Below are positions 51,564-61,837 of a stretch of 64,000 bases of DNA, one piece after another. The position numbers and the translations under genes are program-made. This DNA comes from CAWIKY01 sp963836905. Its GTDB lineage: Bacteria; Pseudomonadota; Alphaproteobacteria; Caulobacterales; Hyphomonadaceae. The number at the start of each line of letters is the position of its first letter. Within the stretch, counting starts at the first letter, position 1. Under the pieces are notes generated by a model. That model made no database searches, was not told the DNA's origin, and was given only the letters and a program-made list of their open reading frames with translations. The stretch covers positions 186,001 to 250,000 of the forward strand of contig CAWIKY010000004.1 in NCBI GenBank assembly GCA_963836905.1. The letters run 5' to 3'.

Positions 51564-52451
51564 ATGACATTCGCACCAACCCTTGATGATCGCTCTGCCG
51601 CCTATGACCGGATGGCGCACGCCCTGAGCTTTCTGGGCGATCATTGGCATCACGCGCCGCGTCTGGCCGATGCCGCACGGGCCGTTGGTCTCTCGGCGCA
51701 TCACTTCCAGCGCGAGTTCTCGCTCTGGGCGGGGCTCAGTCCAAAGCAGTATGTCGCGGCGTTGGCGCATGGCGTGGCGGGCGATGCGCTCAATGACGGG
51801 GCCAGTGTGCTCGATGCCAGCTTCGAGGCGGGGCTTTCTTCGCCAAGCCGTCTGCACGACCTCTTCATTGCACATGAGGGCCTGTCTCCGGGTGAAGCCA
51901 AATCCGGCGGCGACGGCCTGACCCTTGGCATCGGACGCGGACCGACGCCGTTCGGGGATGGCGTCTGGCTCTGGTCGCCGCGCGGCCTCTGCGGGCTGGG
52001 TTTTATCGATGATCAGGTGCAAGCGCCCGAAGCGGCAGGACAAAAGACCGGCCGCGGCGAGACGGCCGCCTTTGCGGACCTCGCCGCCCGTTATCCGAAC
52101 GCCGATATCCGGCGAGACGATGCGGCGGGTGCGGACTGGTCGAGGCGGGCCTTCGACCGGAGCGAGCCTCTGCCGCTGGCGCTGTACGGGACTCCCTTTC
52201 GCCTTCAGGTCTGGCGCGCTCTGATGGCGATCCCGGTCGGAGAGACCTGGAGCTATGGCGCTCTGGCCAAGTCTATCGGCAGGCCGGACGCGGCGCGCGC
52301 TGTCGGAACGGCGGTGGGCGCAAATCCGCTTTCATGGTTCATCCCCTGTCATCGGGCCTTGGCGGCAGACCGCCGCTTGCATAACTATCACTGGGGCGTC
52401 CGGCGCAAACGCTGCATGCTGACGCTCGAATGGGCGCGGATGCAGGCATAG
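51564..52451 (+). CDS. AraC-type HTH / O6-methylguanine-DNA methyltransferase fusion (Ada C-terminal type)
   Basis: A 295-residue fusion. An AraC-like helix-turn-helix (about 10-110, AARAVGLSAHHFQREFSLWA) is joined to a methyltransferase domain (about 120-290). The suicide Cys is in NPLSWFIPCHRAL, and VWRALMAIPVGETWSYGALA supplies the DNA-binding wing. The N-terminal Ada zinc domain, which senses methyl phosphotriesters, is absent. Regulation by methylation would therefore need another input. It may be both a repair enzyme and a regulator. The 3' end overlaps the next gene by 22 bases. Confidence 0.92.
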   Translation: MTFAPTLDDRSAAYDRMAHALSFLGDHWHHAPRLADAARAVGLSAHHFQREFSLWAGLSPKQYVAALAHGVAGDALNDGASVLDASFEAGLSSPSRLHDLFIAHEGLSPGEAKSGGDGLTLGIGRGPTPFGDGVWLWSPRGLCGLGFIDDQVQAPEAAGQKTGRGETAAFADLAARYPNADIRRDDAAGADWSRRAFDRSEPLPLALYGTPFRLQVWRALMAIPVGETWSYGALAKSIGRPDAARAVGTAVGANPLSWFIPCHRALAADRRLHNYHWGVRRKRCMLTLEWARMQA

Positions 52452-52957
52452 ACTGCCTGACGCGCACGGACCGGACAAGCAGGGAAAGACGACCAGGATT
52501 GACCTATCTGATTGCGGCATTTGCCGGCATTTTTTTACTCTGGGCAGCCGGGCTGACAGCCTATTTCTACCATCTGCGCGCGGAGGCAAAGATCGTCTAC
52601 GAGAACGATCTGGCGCATGGTGACGTTCCGGACGGCATCTCCTTCGAGACCTGGCGCGGGGTGTATCTGCGCACAAGTGGTTTTCGCGCCGGGATATATG
52701 CATGGTTGGCATCGGTGACCGCTTTTGTCTGCCTGCCGTTCATCGTGTTTCTTCTGACCCTGATCTGGAACGCCCTCTGGTATGCCGGCGGCAGGCCCGG
52801 GGTCTTTGCTGAAGGCGAGCTGGTGCATTCCTTTTATACCGCGGTCGGAACCATGATCGGCCTGGTCAGTGTCGCCTTCGTCTATACGTGGCGGTATTAC
52901 AGCAAGGCCCCCGAGGCTTTCGAGGATGAACTGAAGCGGGAGCTCCTGAAGCCATGA
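52430..52957 (+). CDS. Hypothetical protein with three membrane helices
   Basis: An unrecognised membrane protein of up to 175 residues. Helices are seen at about 25-45 (YLIAAFAGIFLLWAAGLTAY), 89-113 and 135-155. The acidic loop VYENDLAHGDVPDGISFETW lies between the first two. The ATG at 52430 lies inside the Ada-like gene. A TTG at 52499, about 11 bases after AGGGAAAG and just ahead of helix one, may be the true start. It overlaps gloA by four bases, so it is part of a small operon. Confidence 0.65.
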   Translation: MGADAGIDCLTRTDRTSRERRPGLTYLIAAFAGIFLLWAAGLTAYFYHLRAEAKIVYENDLAHGDVPDGISFETWRGVYLRTSGFRAGIYAWLASVTAFVCLPFIVFLLTLIWNALWYAGGRPGVFAEGELVHSFYTAVGTMIGLVSVAFVYTWRYYSKAPEAFEDELKRELLKP

Positions 52958-53421
52958 CGATTGCCTACCTCCACACCATGCTGCGTGTCGGCGATCTGGA
53001 CGCGACCGTGCAGTTCTTCACCGAAGGGCTGGGCCTCAAGGAGCTGCGCCGCGTCGAGAACGAAGCCGGTCGCTTCACGCTCTGCTTTCTCGCCGCGCCG
53101 GAAGATCTTGCCCGCGCCCCGAAAACCGGCGAGCCGGGGCTTCCGCTTGGCCTGCCCATGGTGGAGTTGACCCATAACTGGGACGAGACCGGCTATGATG
53201 GTGGCCGCAATTTCGGGCATCTGGCGTACAAGGTCGACAATATCTACGAGGCCGTCGAGCGGCTGAGCGATATGGGCGTGACGATCAACCGGCCGCCACG
53301 CGACGGACGTATGGCGTTCGTGAAGACGCCGGACGGGATTTCGGTCGAACTCCTGCAAAAAGGTGACGCCCTGCCTGCATCGGCGCGATGGGAACACGCC
53401 GAAAACATCGGGAGCTGGTAG
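52954..53421 (+). CDS. gloA: Lactoylglutathione lyase (glyoxalase I)
   Basis: Converts the methylglyoxal-glutathione hemithioacetal to lactoylglutathione. Two VOC modules in 155 residues. The four metal ligands can be placed as His in YLHTMLRV, Glu in MVELTHNW, His in FGHLAYKV and Glu in ISVELLQKG. The ATG overlaps the stop of the membrane-protein gene (ATGA). It is followed two bases later by the YciI gene. Confidence 0.95.
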   Translation: MTIAYLHTMLRVGDLDATVQFFTEGLGLKELRRVENEAGRFTLCFLAAPEDLARAPKTGEPGLPLGLPMVELTHNWDETGYDGGRNFGHLAYKVDNIYEAVERLSDMGVTINRPPRDGRMAFVKTPDGISVELLQKGDALPASARWEHAENIGSW

Positions 53422-53423
53422 AC

Positions 53424-53726
53424 ATGGGTCTCTTTCACGTTGTGGCGACAGACCGCGCGGACGGCATCGATATTCGCAAGGCCAACCGGACAGCACATCT
53501 GGACTGGGCTGCAGACCAGTCTGACTGGGTGTTGATGGCCGGGCCTGTTTCGTCAGCAGATGGTTCCAGAATGGAGGGATCGGTCTTCATTGTTCGGGGC
53601 GACAGCGAGGATCACGTGCGTGTGCGTTTCGAAAGTGATCCGTACGTCAAGGCGAGGCTGTTTTCAGATGTAAAGATCAAACCCTTCAAATGGGTCATCG
53701 GCAGACCGGACGGGCTGCAGGAATAG
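53424..53726 (+). CDS. YciI family protein
   Basis: A 100-residue ferredoxin-like protein of the YciI family. The conserved His-Asp pair is in RTAHLDWAADQ, and the tail contains KPFKWVIG. Members are thought to be dehydratases or decarboxylases of unknown substrate. The ATG at 53424 follows gloA by two bases with GGAG upstream; a longer frame within gloA was rejected. It is the last gene of the run that starts with the DUF2244 or Ada-like gene. Confidence 0.9.
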   Translation: MGLFHVVATDRADGIDIRKANRTAHLDWAADQSDWVLMAGPVSSADGSRMEGSVFIVRGDSEDHVRVRFESDPYVKARLFSDVKIKPFKWVIGRPDGLQE

Positions 53727-53934
53727 GTCAAGTCTTGGTGAATGGTATCGGGCCAACCGTACGGTATTGCAGTCGGCTATGACGGTCCCGATCAGGTCCA
53801 TACTGAACGCGTTCAGTGATCTGCTCGGCACAATTAAAATCTTGCTGAAAGGTTGCTAATAAGGATTAAATTACGTCTTCTTTCTCTCATCTGTTCGAGG
53901 CTGTGGCCCGAACGCTTGATCGGGTGGGGGAATC

Positions 53935-56200
53935 ATGCCGGACGTAATCGGAACTACAGGCAACGACATTCTGAATGGCGGTGCAGAGCGTGATGAGATA
54001 ATTGGTCTTGAGGGCGACGATCTTATCTTTGCTGGGGGCGGCGATGACCGCATCTATGCCGGGCTTGGCAACAACTATATCGATGGCGGCGACGGCAACG
54101 ACTACCTCAACTATTTTTCCCGCCTGACTGCGTTCGGGATCAGCCCCGATACCGGTGCCTGGATGCTGGCATCGCCGACGCTGACCGTCACCTTCACCAA
54201 TTCCACCGTATTTATCGCCGAGAACAACCGGACAGATACGTTCTTCAATATCGAGCTCATCCAGTTCACCCAGTACGAGCTCGGAACGCTGTCGGTCGTT
54301 CTCGACGGCAGCGCAGTGACCAATCCCGCGCTCGCATTGAATCTCGGCGGCACGGACGGCAATGATATTCTGACCGGGGGTGCTGGAAATGACCTTCTTC
54401 AGGGTGGGGGCGGAAACGACATCATCAATGCGGGCGCGGGCGACGAATTCCGTTTTCAATTTTACCGGCAACAATACCCTCGATGGCGGTGACGGGTTCG
54501 ATCTGCTCGGCATCAACGGAAACGGATTCCGCGATTCCGCTACCAGCACGTCGACCTTCGTAGGCTTCTCGCTGACCGATACCTTCATATTCGACGGCGA
54601 GAACAGCTGGTTCACGACCTTCACCAACATGGAGGTCATAGAGTTCGAAGGAACCTCGGTCGTCGACCTTCTCGATGCGTCCTCGCTTGCGACAGACCTG
54701 CGGATCTTCGACACCGACGGCGCGGATGTCTATACGCTCGGTACCGGTTCGGCTCGGGTCCAGTTCAATAGCTTTTTCCAGAGCGCGACCGGCGACACAG
54801 TCAACAATTTCGGTTTCGACGACGTGATCGACTTCTCGGAGTTCGCGAACGGTTTCGCCGCACCAATCTTCATCGGCAATGCGGCGTTTTCCGGTCTCGC
54901 CAACGAGGTCCGCTATGAGGTCTTTGACACATTCACTGAAGTCCAGATTGATATTGATGCCGATGGCGTGGCGGATCGTAGTGTCATTCTCAACGGTGCG
55001 GGGATCGAACTGACCGAAGCCTCGCAAGGCTCGCTTCTAATCACCCGCAGCGCCACCAACATCATCACCGGCACGGTCACGAACGATAACCTGACCGGTA
55101 CAGACCGCGCCGACACGATCAACGGGCTGGACGGCAATGATTTGCTGATCGGTCTTGGCGGCGACGACATTCTCAACGGCGGTTCAGGCAACGACACAAT
55201 CTATACGGGCACGGGCAACAACACGATTGATGGCGGCGATGGCCGTGATTTCCTGACCTATTCCAGTTCGGCTCAGTTCGGTCCTGCCTTTGGTCTTCTG
55301 GGAGCCATGACGGTTACCATTACTGACACCAGCCTCTTCATCGCTGAAACGAGTCGCACCGACACGTTTTCCAACGTCGAGGTGTTGCAGGTTTTTGCCA
55401 CTAATTTCGTGGGGGATACCGACATCACGTCTGTCTCGCTGGATGCCAGCGCAGTTACCGACTCCAGTATCTTCGTTAATCTCGGCGGCACATCAGGCAA
55501 TGATACCATTATCGGCGGAGCCGGTAGTGACTGGCTGCAGGGCTCTGGCGGCAACGATATTATTTCGGGAGGAGCCGGAAATGACCGCATATTTAATTTC
55601 AGCGGCAGCAATACCATCGATGGTCAGGATGGTTTTGACACGGTAGGGGTAGACGGTTTCGGTTTCAGAACCGCGGAAAGCGCCACGACGTTTGTCGGCT
55701 GGTCTCTCACTGACACTTTTGTATTCGACAGCGAGACCAGCTCGTTCACGACCTTCGCCAATATAGAGGCGCTGGAGTTCAGAGGTACCGAAGTCATCGA
55801 CCTGCTCGATGCCTCAACGGTGACCACGAGCCTCCTGATAACCGATACTGACGGCGCGGATAGCTATACACTCGGTACTGGACCAACGCTTCTGAGATTT
55901 CTGGCTTTTAATGAGGCCGCTACGGGCGACCAGATCAACGGTTTCAAATCCGGCGACGTAATTGATCTGTCTGGGCTGGCCGGTACCGCTGCCCGCCCCG
56001 ACTTCATCGGCGTTTCGGCCTTCAGCGGCACCCGCAATGAGGTTCGCTACGAGGTCTTCGATACCTTCACCGAGGTGCAGATCGACATCGACGCGGACGG
56101 TATTGCTGACCGCAGCATTATCCTGCAGGGAACGGGCCTGTTTCTCAACGAGACCGCGTCGGGAAGCCTGCAACTGAGCCTGCGCGCGGGAAATCCCGTG
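53935..56200 (+). repeat. Tandem duplication of an about 1.14 kb RTX unit
   Basis: Two consecutive units of roughly 380 codons align along their length. GNNYIDGGDGNDYL (54067) matches GNNTIDGGDGRDFL (55214). TFVGFSLTDTFIFD matches TFVGWSLTDTFVFD. NEVRYEVFDTFTEVQIDIDA (about 54902) recurs at about 56036, 1134 bases later. Codon-level divergence is moderate, so the duplication is not recent. Confidence 0.85.
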
Positions 56201-57749
56201 CCGGGAGCGTCCGGCGACGATGTACTGACCGGCACCGAAGGCGATGACCTCATCAATGCCCTTGCAGGCAATGACACCATTGAGACCCTCGGAGGGAACG
56301 ATCTGGTGCTTGCCGGTACAGGCAATGACACGATCAATGTCGGGTCTGGCCAAAACGATATCTATGCCGGCGCGGGAGACGATCTGATTGTACACGATGA
56401 GCCGCGGCACAGGTCTGGTGTCCGGCGGCGAGGGTTCGACATTTTGCGAACTGATCCGTTCTCGATTCGTCGACGCCTTCAACCCTGAAAATCAGCAGTG
56501 GACGGCTACGAACTTAATGGCTTCGAACGGGTCGAAACATATCTGATCGAAGTACTGGCGGCCGCTCAGTCAGCTGACGCTTGATCGGGACGTCCGGCGC
56601 GGATACACTGTCCGCCGCGGGCGAAGTCGTCTTTACGCGCCTGTTCGGATATGGCGGAGACGATGCCCTGATCGGGGCCGAAAGCCGGACGAGCTCTTTG
56701 GCGGCAGCGGCAATGACACGCTTTTGCAGGGAGGCGCGGACTTCAACTTTCTGGATGGCGGCGACGGCAACGACACGCTCGTCGGAGGTCCGGGCGGGGT
56801 ACGATTGTCTTCGGAGGCATGGGCGATGACATCTACATCGTCAGCATCGGCGATATCGTTCGGGAAGTTCGAGGACGGCGGCTATGACACCATGTATTCC
56901 GAGCGCGGCTTTGTACTGGCGGACAATGTCGAGGCGGGCGTCCTGCAAGGCAGCGCCAACTATCTGATCGGCAATCGCGGCGACAACCTCATTATCGGCA
57001 ATGCAGTCAACAACATCCTCTTTGGTATAGAGGGCGACGACGTGATTTACGGCATAGGCGGTGCGAACACGCTTCTCGGCGGCGACGGGAACGACACGCT
57101 CTATTCCGGTACCGATAATGACGTTCTCGGTGGCGGCGCAGGCGACGACACCTACTACATCGATGCTTTCGACAGCGTCATCGAGTATGCGGGCGGGGGC
57201 AGCGATACGGTCGTTACCAGTCTCGCCAGCTATACCCTCACCGATAACATCGAGAACGGCGTGCTATCCGCGGGCGGGGTGACGCTCTCGGGCAATGCGC
57301 TGGATAACAGCCTCACCGGCAATGACGCCTTCAACGTCCTGTTCGGCGGCGATGGAAACGACACGCTCTCGGGCGGCGGCGGAGAGGACTTGCTGGTCGG
57401 CGGCACCGGCGATGACGTGCTGACAGGCGGGACGGGCGGCGATGTCTTCTGGTGGTTCGAAACCGCAGGCTTTGGCGACATCATCACCGACTTCACCTCC
57501 GGCGCGGACGATCTGCAGTTCAGCGCGGCGGCCGTCCTGCAAGCGGTCGGCGGCGTGCTGGTCGAGGGGGTGAATTTCTTCTCCAGCACCAATCCGGTGG
57601 CGACAACGGCCAATGCCAGCTTCCTCTGGGACAGCGATGACACGGCGCTCTATTACGATGCTGACGGCAATGGTGCGGGCGAAGCCGTGCTCGTGGCGGA
57701 CATGCAGGACGGGGCCGTCGTTACGGTCGACGACTTCATCTTCGTCTAG
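53935..57749 (+). pseudogene. Large RTX calcium-binding protein, internally duplicated and frameshifted
   Basis: About 1270 codons' worth of RTX protein. It opens MPDVIGTTGNDILNGG without a Sec signal, carries many GGxGxDx(L/I) nonapeptides, and ends LWDSDDTALYYDADGNGAG through VDDFIFV. That C-terminal region, near-identical to the RTX protease at 23628, probably directs type I export. The frame breaks near 54441-54447 and 56395-56430, then again near 56480-56500, 56575-56585, 56680-56700, 56800 and 56867, some compensating. No enzyme domain is visible, so it may be an adhesin, S-layer or surface protein. No type I exporter genes are in the window. Confidence 0.85.
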
Positions 57750-57758
57750 CCGTTGTGC

Positions 57759-57779
57759 GGGCCGACCTCTCGTCGGCCC
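57759..57779 (+). terminator. Stem-loop after the RTX gene
   Basis: GGGCCGAC, loop CTCTC, GTCGGCCC: a perfect eight-base GC stem nine bases after the RTX stop. No U-run follows, so it is a terminator-like or mRNA-stabilising hairpin. Confidence 0.5.
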
Positions 57780-57885
57780 ATCGCCCCTGACAGCACGGCA
57801 TTGCCCACGCGCAGGAGTCTTTGCCAAGTGTTAACGCATTCGTTCGATATTGACGCGACTGCCCCTCTGATACCGGGAGTGCCTG

Positions 57886-59079
57886 ATGGCGTCTGCGCGT
57901 GCCCCGCTTCCAGAATCCCCCTTGCGTTCGGGGTTGAAACATAGCGGTCTCGCGCTGCTGGCTTTTGGCGGCGTGACGCTGGCTGGTCTGGCCTTCATCC
58001 AGTTCGGCGGCGCGCCGGAACCGGAAGGGCCGCAGGCGAAGATTGCGCTGTTTTCTACGGAAACGCAGGCTCCGCCATCGCTCAAGGTCCGGTTCGATCC
58101 GGATGCCGGCCCACAGGACAGTCTCGATAGCGAAGACGGCATTTCAAGCAGTGATGACGAGATCTTCGAGCCCAGTCTCGGAATTGCAGACCCCGGTGAC
58201 GCCGAGGCTGCCGCGCGCGTCACGGTCACGTCTGGACAGGGCACAGGCGCAGCCACGCGCAGGGCCTCGCCTTTGCCGGTTTCGCCCGTTTCCGGCCTTT
58301 ATGAAGAAGGCGCAAACGGCATGCTGCCCCGCATTGCCGAGGATGGGCGCACCCCTTTTGGTGTCTATCGCCGCGCCTTCTCGAACCCGGCGGGCCGACC
58401 TACCATTTCAGTGGTGCTGGGAGGTCTCGGCCTGAACACCCGTGTCACGCAGACGGCAATCGACGACCTTCCGCCTGAAGTAACCCTGTCCTTTGTGCCT
58501 TATGCCAAGAACCTGCAGCAATGGGTCGACAAGGCGCGCGCGGCCGGTCACGAGGTGCTGCTGGAGCTTCCGATGGAGCCCTATGACTATCCCAACAATG
58601 ATACCGGTCCGTATACCCTCCTGACGACATCGGACGAGAGTGAGAACCGGCGACGACTGGACTGGCTACTCAGTCAGGCGACAGGCTATTTCGGTGTGGC
58701 AAACTATCAGGGCGCAAAATACGCCACTGACGCACGAGCGGTCTCTCCACTCTTCGACGCCTTGAGCGAACGCGGCCTGTCTTTCATCCATGACGGGTCG
58801 GCGCCGCGCTCCGTCTTCGGAGCGGTCGCAGCAACTGCCGACCTTCCATTTGCCGAGGCCGGGCGGGTGATCGACAGCGATCCGAGCCCCGCGGCAATCG
58901 ATGAGCAATTGCTTTATCTTGAGGCAATCGCCCTACAGCGCGGCCATGCGCTCGGTTCGGGCTTTGGCTTTCCCGTCACGGTCCAGCAGATTGGCGACTG
59001 GACGGCAACGCTCGAGGAAAAGGGGTATGTCCTGGCCCCTGCCTCCTCGCTTCCGCGCACTGCATCGGGTATTCGTTGA
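57886..59079 (+). CDS. Divergent polysaccharide deacetylase family protein
   Basis: A 397-residue protein with one N-terminal membrane segment (GLALLAFGGVTLAGLAFIQF), a 110-residue acidic and proline-rich linker, and a C-terminal divergent polysaccharide deacetylase domain from about 165. The domain shows PTISVVLGGLGLNTRVTQTA, LPPEVTLSFVPYA, ELPMEPYDYP and GFPVTVQQI. This family often accompanies ctpA, envC and rppH in alphaproteobacteria. Here it keeps rppH (six bases away), but envC and ctpA are 24 kb distant. Activity on polysaccharide is unproven. Confidence 0.92.
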   Translation: MASARAPLPESPLRSGLKHSGLALLAFGGVTLAGLAFIQFGGAPEPEGPQAKIALFSTETQAPPSLKVRFDPDAGPQDSLDSEDGISSSDDEIFEPSLGIADPGDAEAAARVTVTSGQGTGAATRRASPLPVSPVSGLYEEGANGMLPRIAEDGRTPFGVYRRAFSNPAGRPTISVVLGGLGLNTRVTQTAIDDLPPEVTLSFVPYAKNLQQWVDKARAAGHEVLLELPMEPYDYPNNDTGPYTLLTTSDESENRRRLDWLLSQATGYFGVANYQGAKYATDARAVSPLFDALSERGLSFIHDGSAPRSVFGAVAATADLPFAEAGRVIDSDPSPAAIDEQLLYLEAIALQRGHALGSGFGFPVTVQQIGDWTATLEEKGYVLAPASSLPRTASGIR

Positions 59080-59085
59080 CGCTTC

Positions 59086-59586
59086 ATGACGGTATCGACC
59101 CCCAGACAGCCTGATCCCGCACTCTTCCGGCCCAATGTCGGGATCGCGCTGTTTTCGCGCCGCGGTCACGTCTTCCTCGGCCGCCGTGTGCACGCCACAG
59201 GTCCCTTCCAGTGGCAGATGCCACAGGGTGGTATTGATGCCGGGGAAGACCCTGACACTGCAGCCCTGCGGGAGATGGAAGAGGAAATCGGGGTGTCGCC
59301 CAAGCTCGTCTCCATTCTCGAGGCGACCGAAGACTGGCTCTATTACGAGTTTCCGGGCGATCTGAAGGCGCGGCTGCCCGGCCCATATATCGGACAGCGC
59401 CAAAAATGGTATGCGCTGCGCTTCAACGGCTCGGATTCCGATATAAAGCTTGATCTGGCGACGCCGGAATTCGATGCCTGGCGTTGGGCCGAACTTGCCG
59501 AGACGCCGGGGCTCACCATTCCGTTCAAGCGCCCTGTTTATGAAGCTGTCGCGCAGCGTTTTGCCCGATGGGCCGAGCCCGCCTAG
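59086..59586 (+). CDS. rppH: RNA pyrophosphohydrolase RppH
   Basis: Removes pyrophosphate from the 5' end of mRNA and so starts decay. Nudix hydrolase of 166 residues. The Nudix box is GGIDAGEDPDTAALREMEEE continuing IG (near residues 46-68). FRPNVGIALFSRRGHVFLGRR at the N-terminus and RQKWYALRF are RppH-specific. Six bases follow the deacetylase stop. Its TAG overlaps the stop of the convergent DUF2332 gene. Confidence 0.95.
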   Translation: MTVSTPRQPDPALFRPNVGIALFSRRGHVFLGRRVHATGPFQWQMPQGGIDAGEDPDTAALREMEEEIGVSPKLVSILEATEDWLYYEFPGDLKARLPGPYIGQRQKWYALRFNGSDSDIKLDLATPEFDAWRWAELAETPGLTIPFKRPVYEAVAQRFARWAEPA

Positions 59587-60655
59587 AAGCCGACCGCGCT
59601 GCACCGCCGTGACATGTCCGTCGGTGTGCGCCAGAACCTCGCGCGCACCGTCTCCCGGCCAGCACCGAAGGTCCAGCGTCATCCCGATTGCCTCAGCGTC
59701 CTCGCCGAACAGGGCTTCCGGTTCCAGGCGTAGCCACGCCAGAGGTGCGGTTTGCGTCGCGCGCGACCCTGCTGCCTCGATTGCAGCGGTGATAGCAGCG
59801 CGTGTCTCCTTCGGCGGGTACTGGAAGAATACCGAATGGGCGACGACGGTCAGAACCCCGTCAGGTGTATCGACCAGTTCGCGCTCAAGCCATTTCGCAG
59901 CATCGGCCTTGTCGACTGACACGCCGCGGCTTTCTGCCAGGTCGGCCGCGCCGTCGAACCGGGCGAGCCGCGCGGTCTGGTCCGGCCAGACATAGCTGCG
60001 CAAGCGTAGTCTTTGTATGGGGTCCGCAATATCTGGCGGCTTCACGTCGCAGGCAGCGCGCGAACAGTAGCTTCAGCGGCGCATCGATAGGCGGCGCAGG
60101 CCCGGACCAGTCTGTGGCCAGCCTGACAGGCGATGCGGCATCGCCCCATTGCCAGCTTTCCATCTCATAGCGAAAGGCGTCCAGATGCTGGTTGAGACCT
60201 GCGCTCGCACCGGGCTCCAGATACCGGACGGGCATTGCGAAACGCTTTGCCAGATGCAGCAATCCGGCAAGGAGCAAGATTGCGCGCTGTATCTCGTTTG
60301 TCTGTGGGGGTGAGGCAATGAAAGCGCGGGCTTCGGTCTGGTGACTCGCCAGCCATCGCGCTGCCACCGGCCAGATATCGGCCATGGTAAGACCCGGGGC
60401 CTGCGCCGGATAGACAGACGCAAGCTCTGTCGCGTCTCCGCTCAGGACCGCGTGATGCAGATACCCGGCAAGACGCAGGCCCAGTGCATCAGCGACGGGA
60501 TTCCCCGCCCAGTCGCCGATGAGGCCCCGAACCGGACCTCCCGCTTCAAGATCGGCCGCCATCGCGCGAAGCAAGGCGTCGGTGAACGGCGAACCGAGTG
60601 CGCTGCACCAGCCCGCCTGCTCTCTCAAATGCGCGGATATGCGGTCTGCGTTCAC
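59583..60655 (-). pseudogene. DUF2332 family protein, two frameshifts
   Basis: A DUF2332 protein broken into frames. The N-terminal part (HLREQAGWCSALGSPFTDAL, RYLEPGASAGLNQHLDAFRY) runs to about 60060. The next frame continues PPDIADPIQRLRLRSYVWPD down to HTDGHVTAV. One indel in the GCGCGC stretch near 60055-60066 joins them. A second near 59594-59601 would end the protein at TAG 59583-59585, four bases into the rppH stop. The GTG at 60655 overlaps the thiolase stop (GTGA). Function of the family is unknown. Error or decay cannot be told apart. Confidence 0.75.
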
Positions 60656-61837
60656 ATGCGTTCGATGCACATGGCGATGCCTTCACCGCCACCAATGCAG
60701 AGCGAGGCAACGCCTTTCTTTGCATTCTTCTGGTCCATGGCGGAGAGAAGCGTCACGATCACGCGCGCACCCGAAGCACCGATCGGATGACCCAGCGCAC
60801 ACGCGCCGCCATGAACGTTCAGCTTGTCATGGCTGATGCCCATTTCCTGCATTGCGATCATCGGAACGACGGCGAAAGCCTCATTGATTTCCCAGAGCTC
60901 GACATCGTCCTTGTCCCAGCCGGCCTTTTCCAGCGCCTTCTTCATCGCGGGAACAGGTGCGGTGGTGAAGAATTCCGGCGCATGGGCATGCGAGGAGGCT
61001 GAAACGATCTTTGCAATCGGCTTTATGCCGCGCGATTGCGCTTCCGAGGCCCGCATCAGGACCAGAGCCGCTGCACCATCGGAAATGGCAGAGGCGTTTG
61101 CCGCCGTGACCGTGCCGTCCTTGCCGAAGGCGGGGCGAAGCGAGGGGATCTTGTCGGGGCGTGCAATGCGGGGCAGTTCATCTGTATCGACGACGGTATC
61201 GCCCTTGCGGTCCTTTATGGTGACAGCGGCGATCTCCTTGCGGAACTTGCCATTCTCGCTTGCGCTCTGGGCCCGCTTCAGCGTTTCGAGGGCATAGGCA
61301 TCCTGCGCCTCACGGGTGAACTGGTATTTCTCGGCGATCATGTCGGCAAACTTGCCCATCGGCTCATGTGCATAGGCATCTTCGAGACCATCGACGGCCA
61401 TGTGGTCACGTGCGGCAGCCGCGCCGTATTTATGGCCTTTGCGCATGTCGATCATGTGCGGTGCGTTCGTCATGCTCTCCATGCCGCCCGCGACGATGAT
61501 CTTTCGCCTCTCCGGACAGGAGCGCATTGCGACCCATCACGGCAGCTTGCATGCCTGAACCGCACATCTTGTTGATCGTGGTGGCTTCGGTCGTGTCAGG
61601 CAGACCGGCCTTGAACCCGGCTTGACGTGCAGGGGCCTGACCTTGTCCGCCCGGCAGGCAATTGCCCATGATAATTTCGTCGACATCAGCCGCATCGACA
61701 CCCGCCCGCTCAAGCGCGGCACTGATTGCAATCCCGCCAAGTTCGCTCGCGGTCATCGACGAAAGTTCGCCCAGCAATCCACCGATCGGGGTGCGGGCCA
61801 TGCCGACGATTACGATGGGATCTTCGTGTTCAGCCAT
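60652..61837 (-). pseudogene. Acetyl-CoA C-acyltransferase (thiolase), one frameshift
   Basis: A thiolase of about 390 residues in two frames. The first has GMARTPIGGLLGEL and the nucleophilic Cys in NKMCGSGMQA. The second begins at IIVAGGMESMTNAPHM and has the catalytic His in GGACALGHPIGASG and the second Cys in SLCIGGGEG. One extra base in the TTT run at 61502-61504 (AAA on the coding strand) separates them. All active-site residues are intact, so a sequencing error is likely. It would make or cleave acetoacetyl-CoA, or act in beta-oxidation; no PHB or fatty-acid genes adjoin. Confidence 0.9.

Noticed and set aside
53935..57749. Repeated GGxGxD-coding units considered as a CRISPR-like or satellite array
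   Set aside because: The periodicity is that of RTX nonapeptides in a coding frame; units vary at synonymous sites and have no spacers.
58933..59582. Continuation of the DUF2332 reading past the rppH stop
   Set aside because: It becomes antisense to rppH and the deacetylase gene; the natural stop at 59583-59585 is reached by one small indel.
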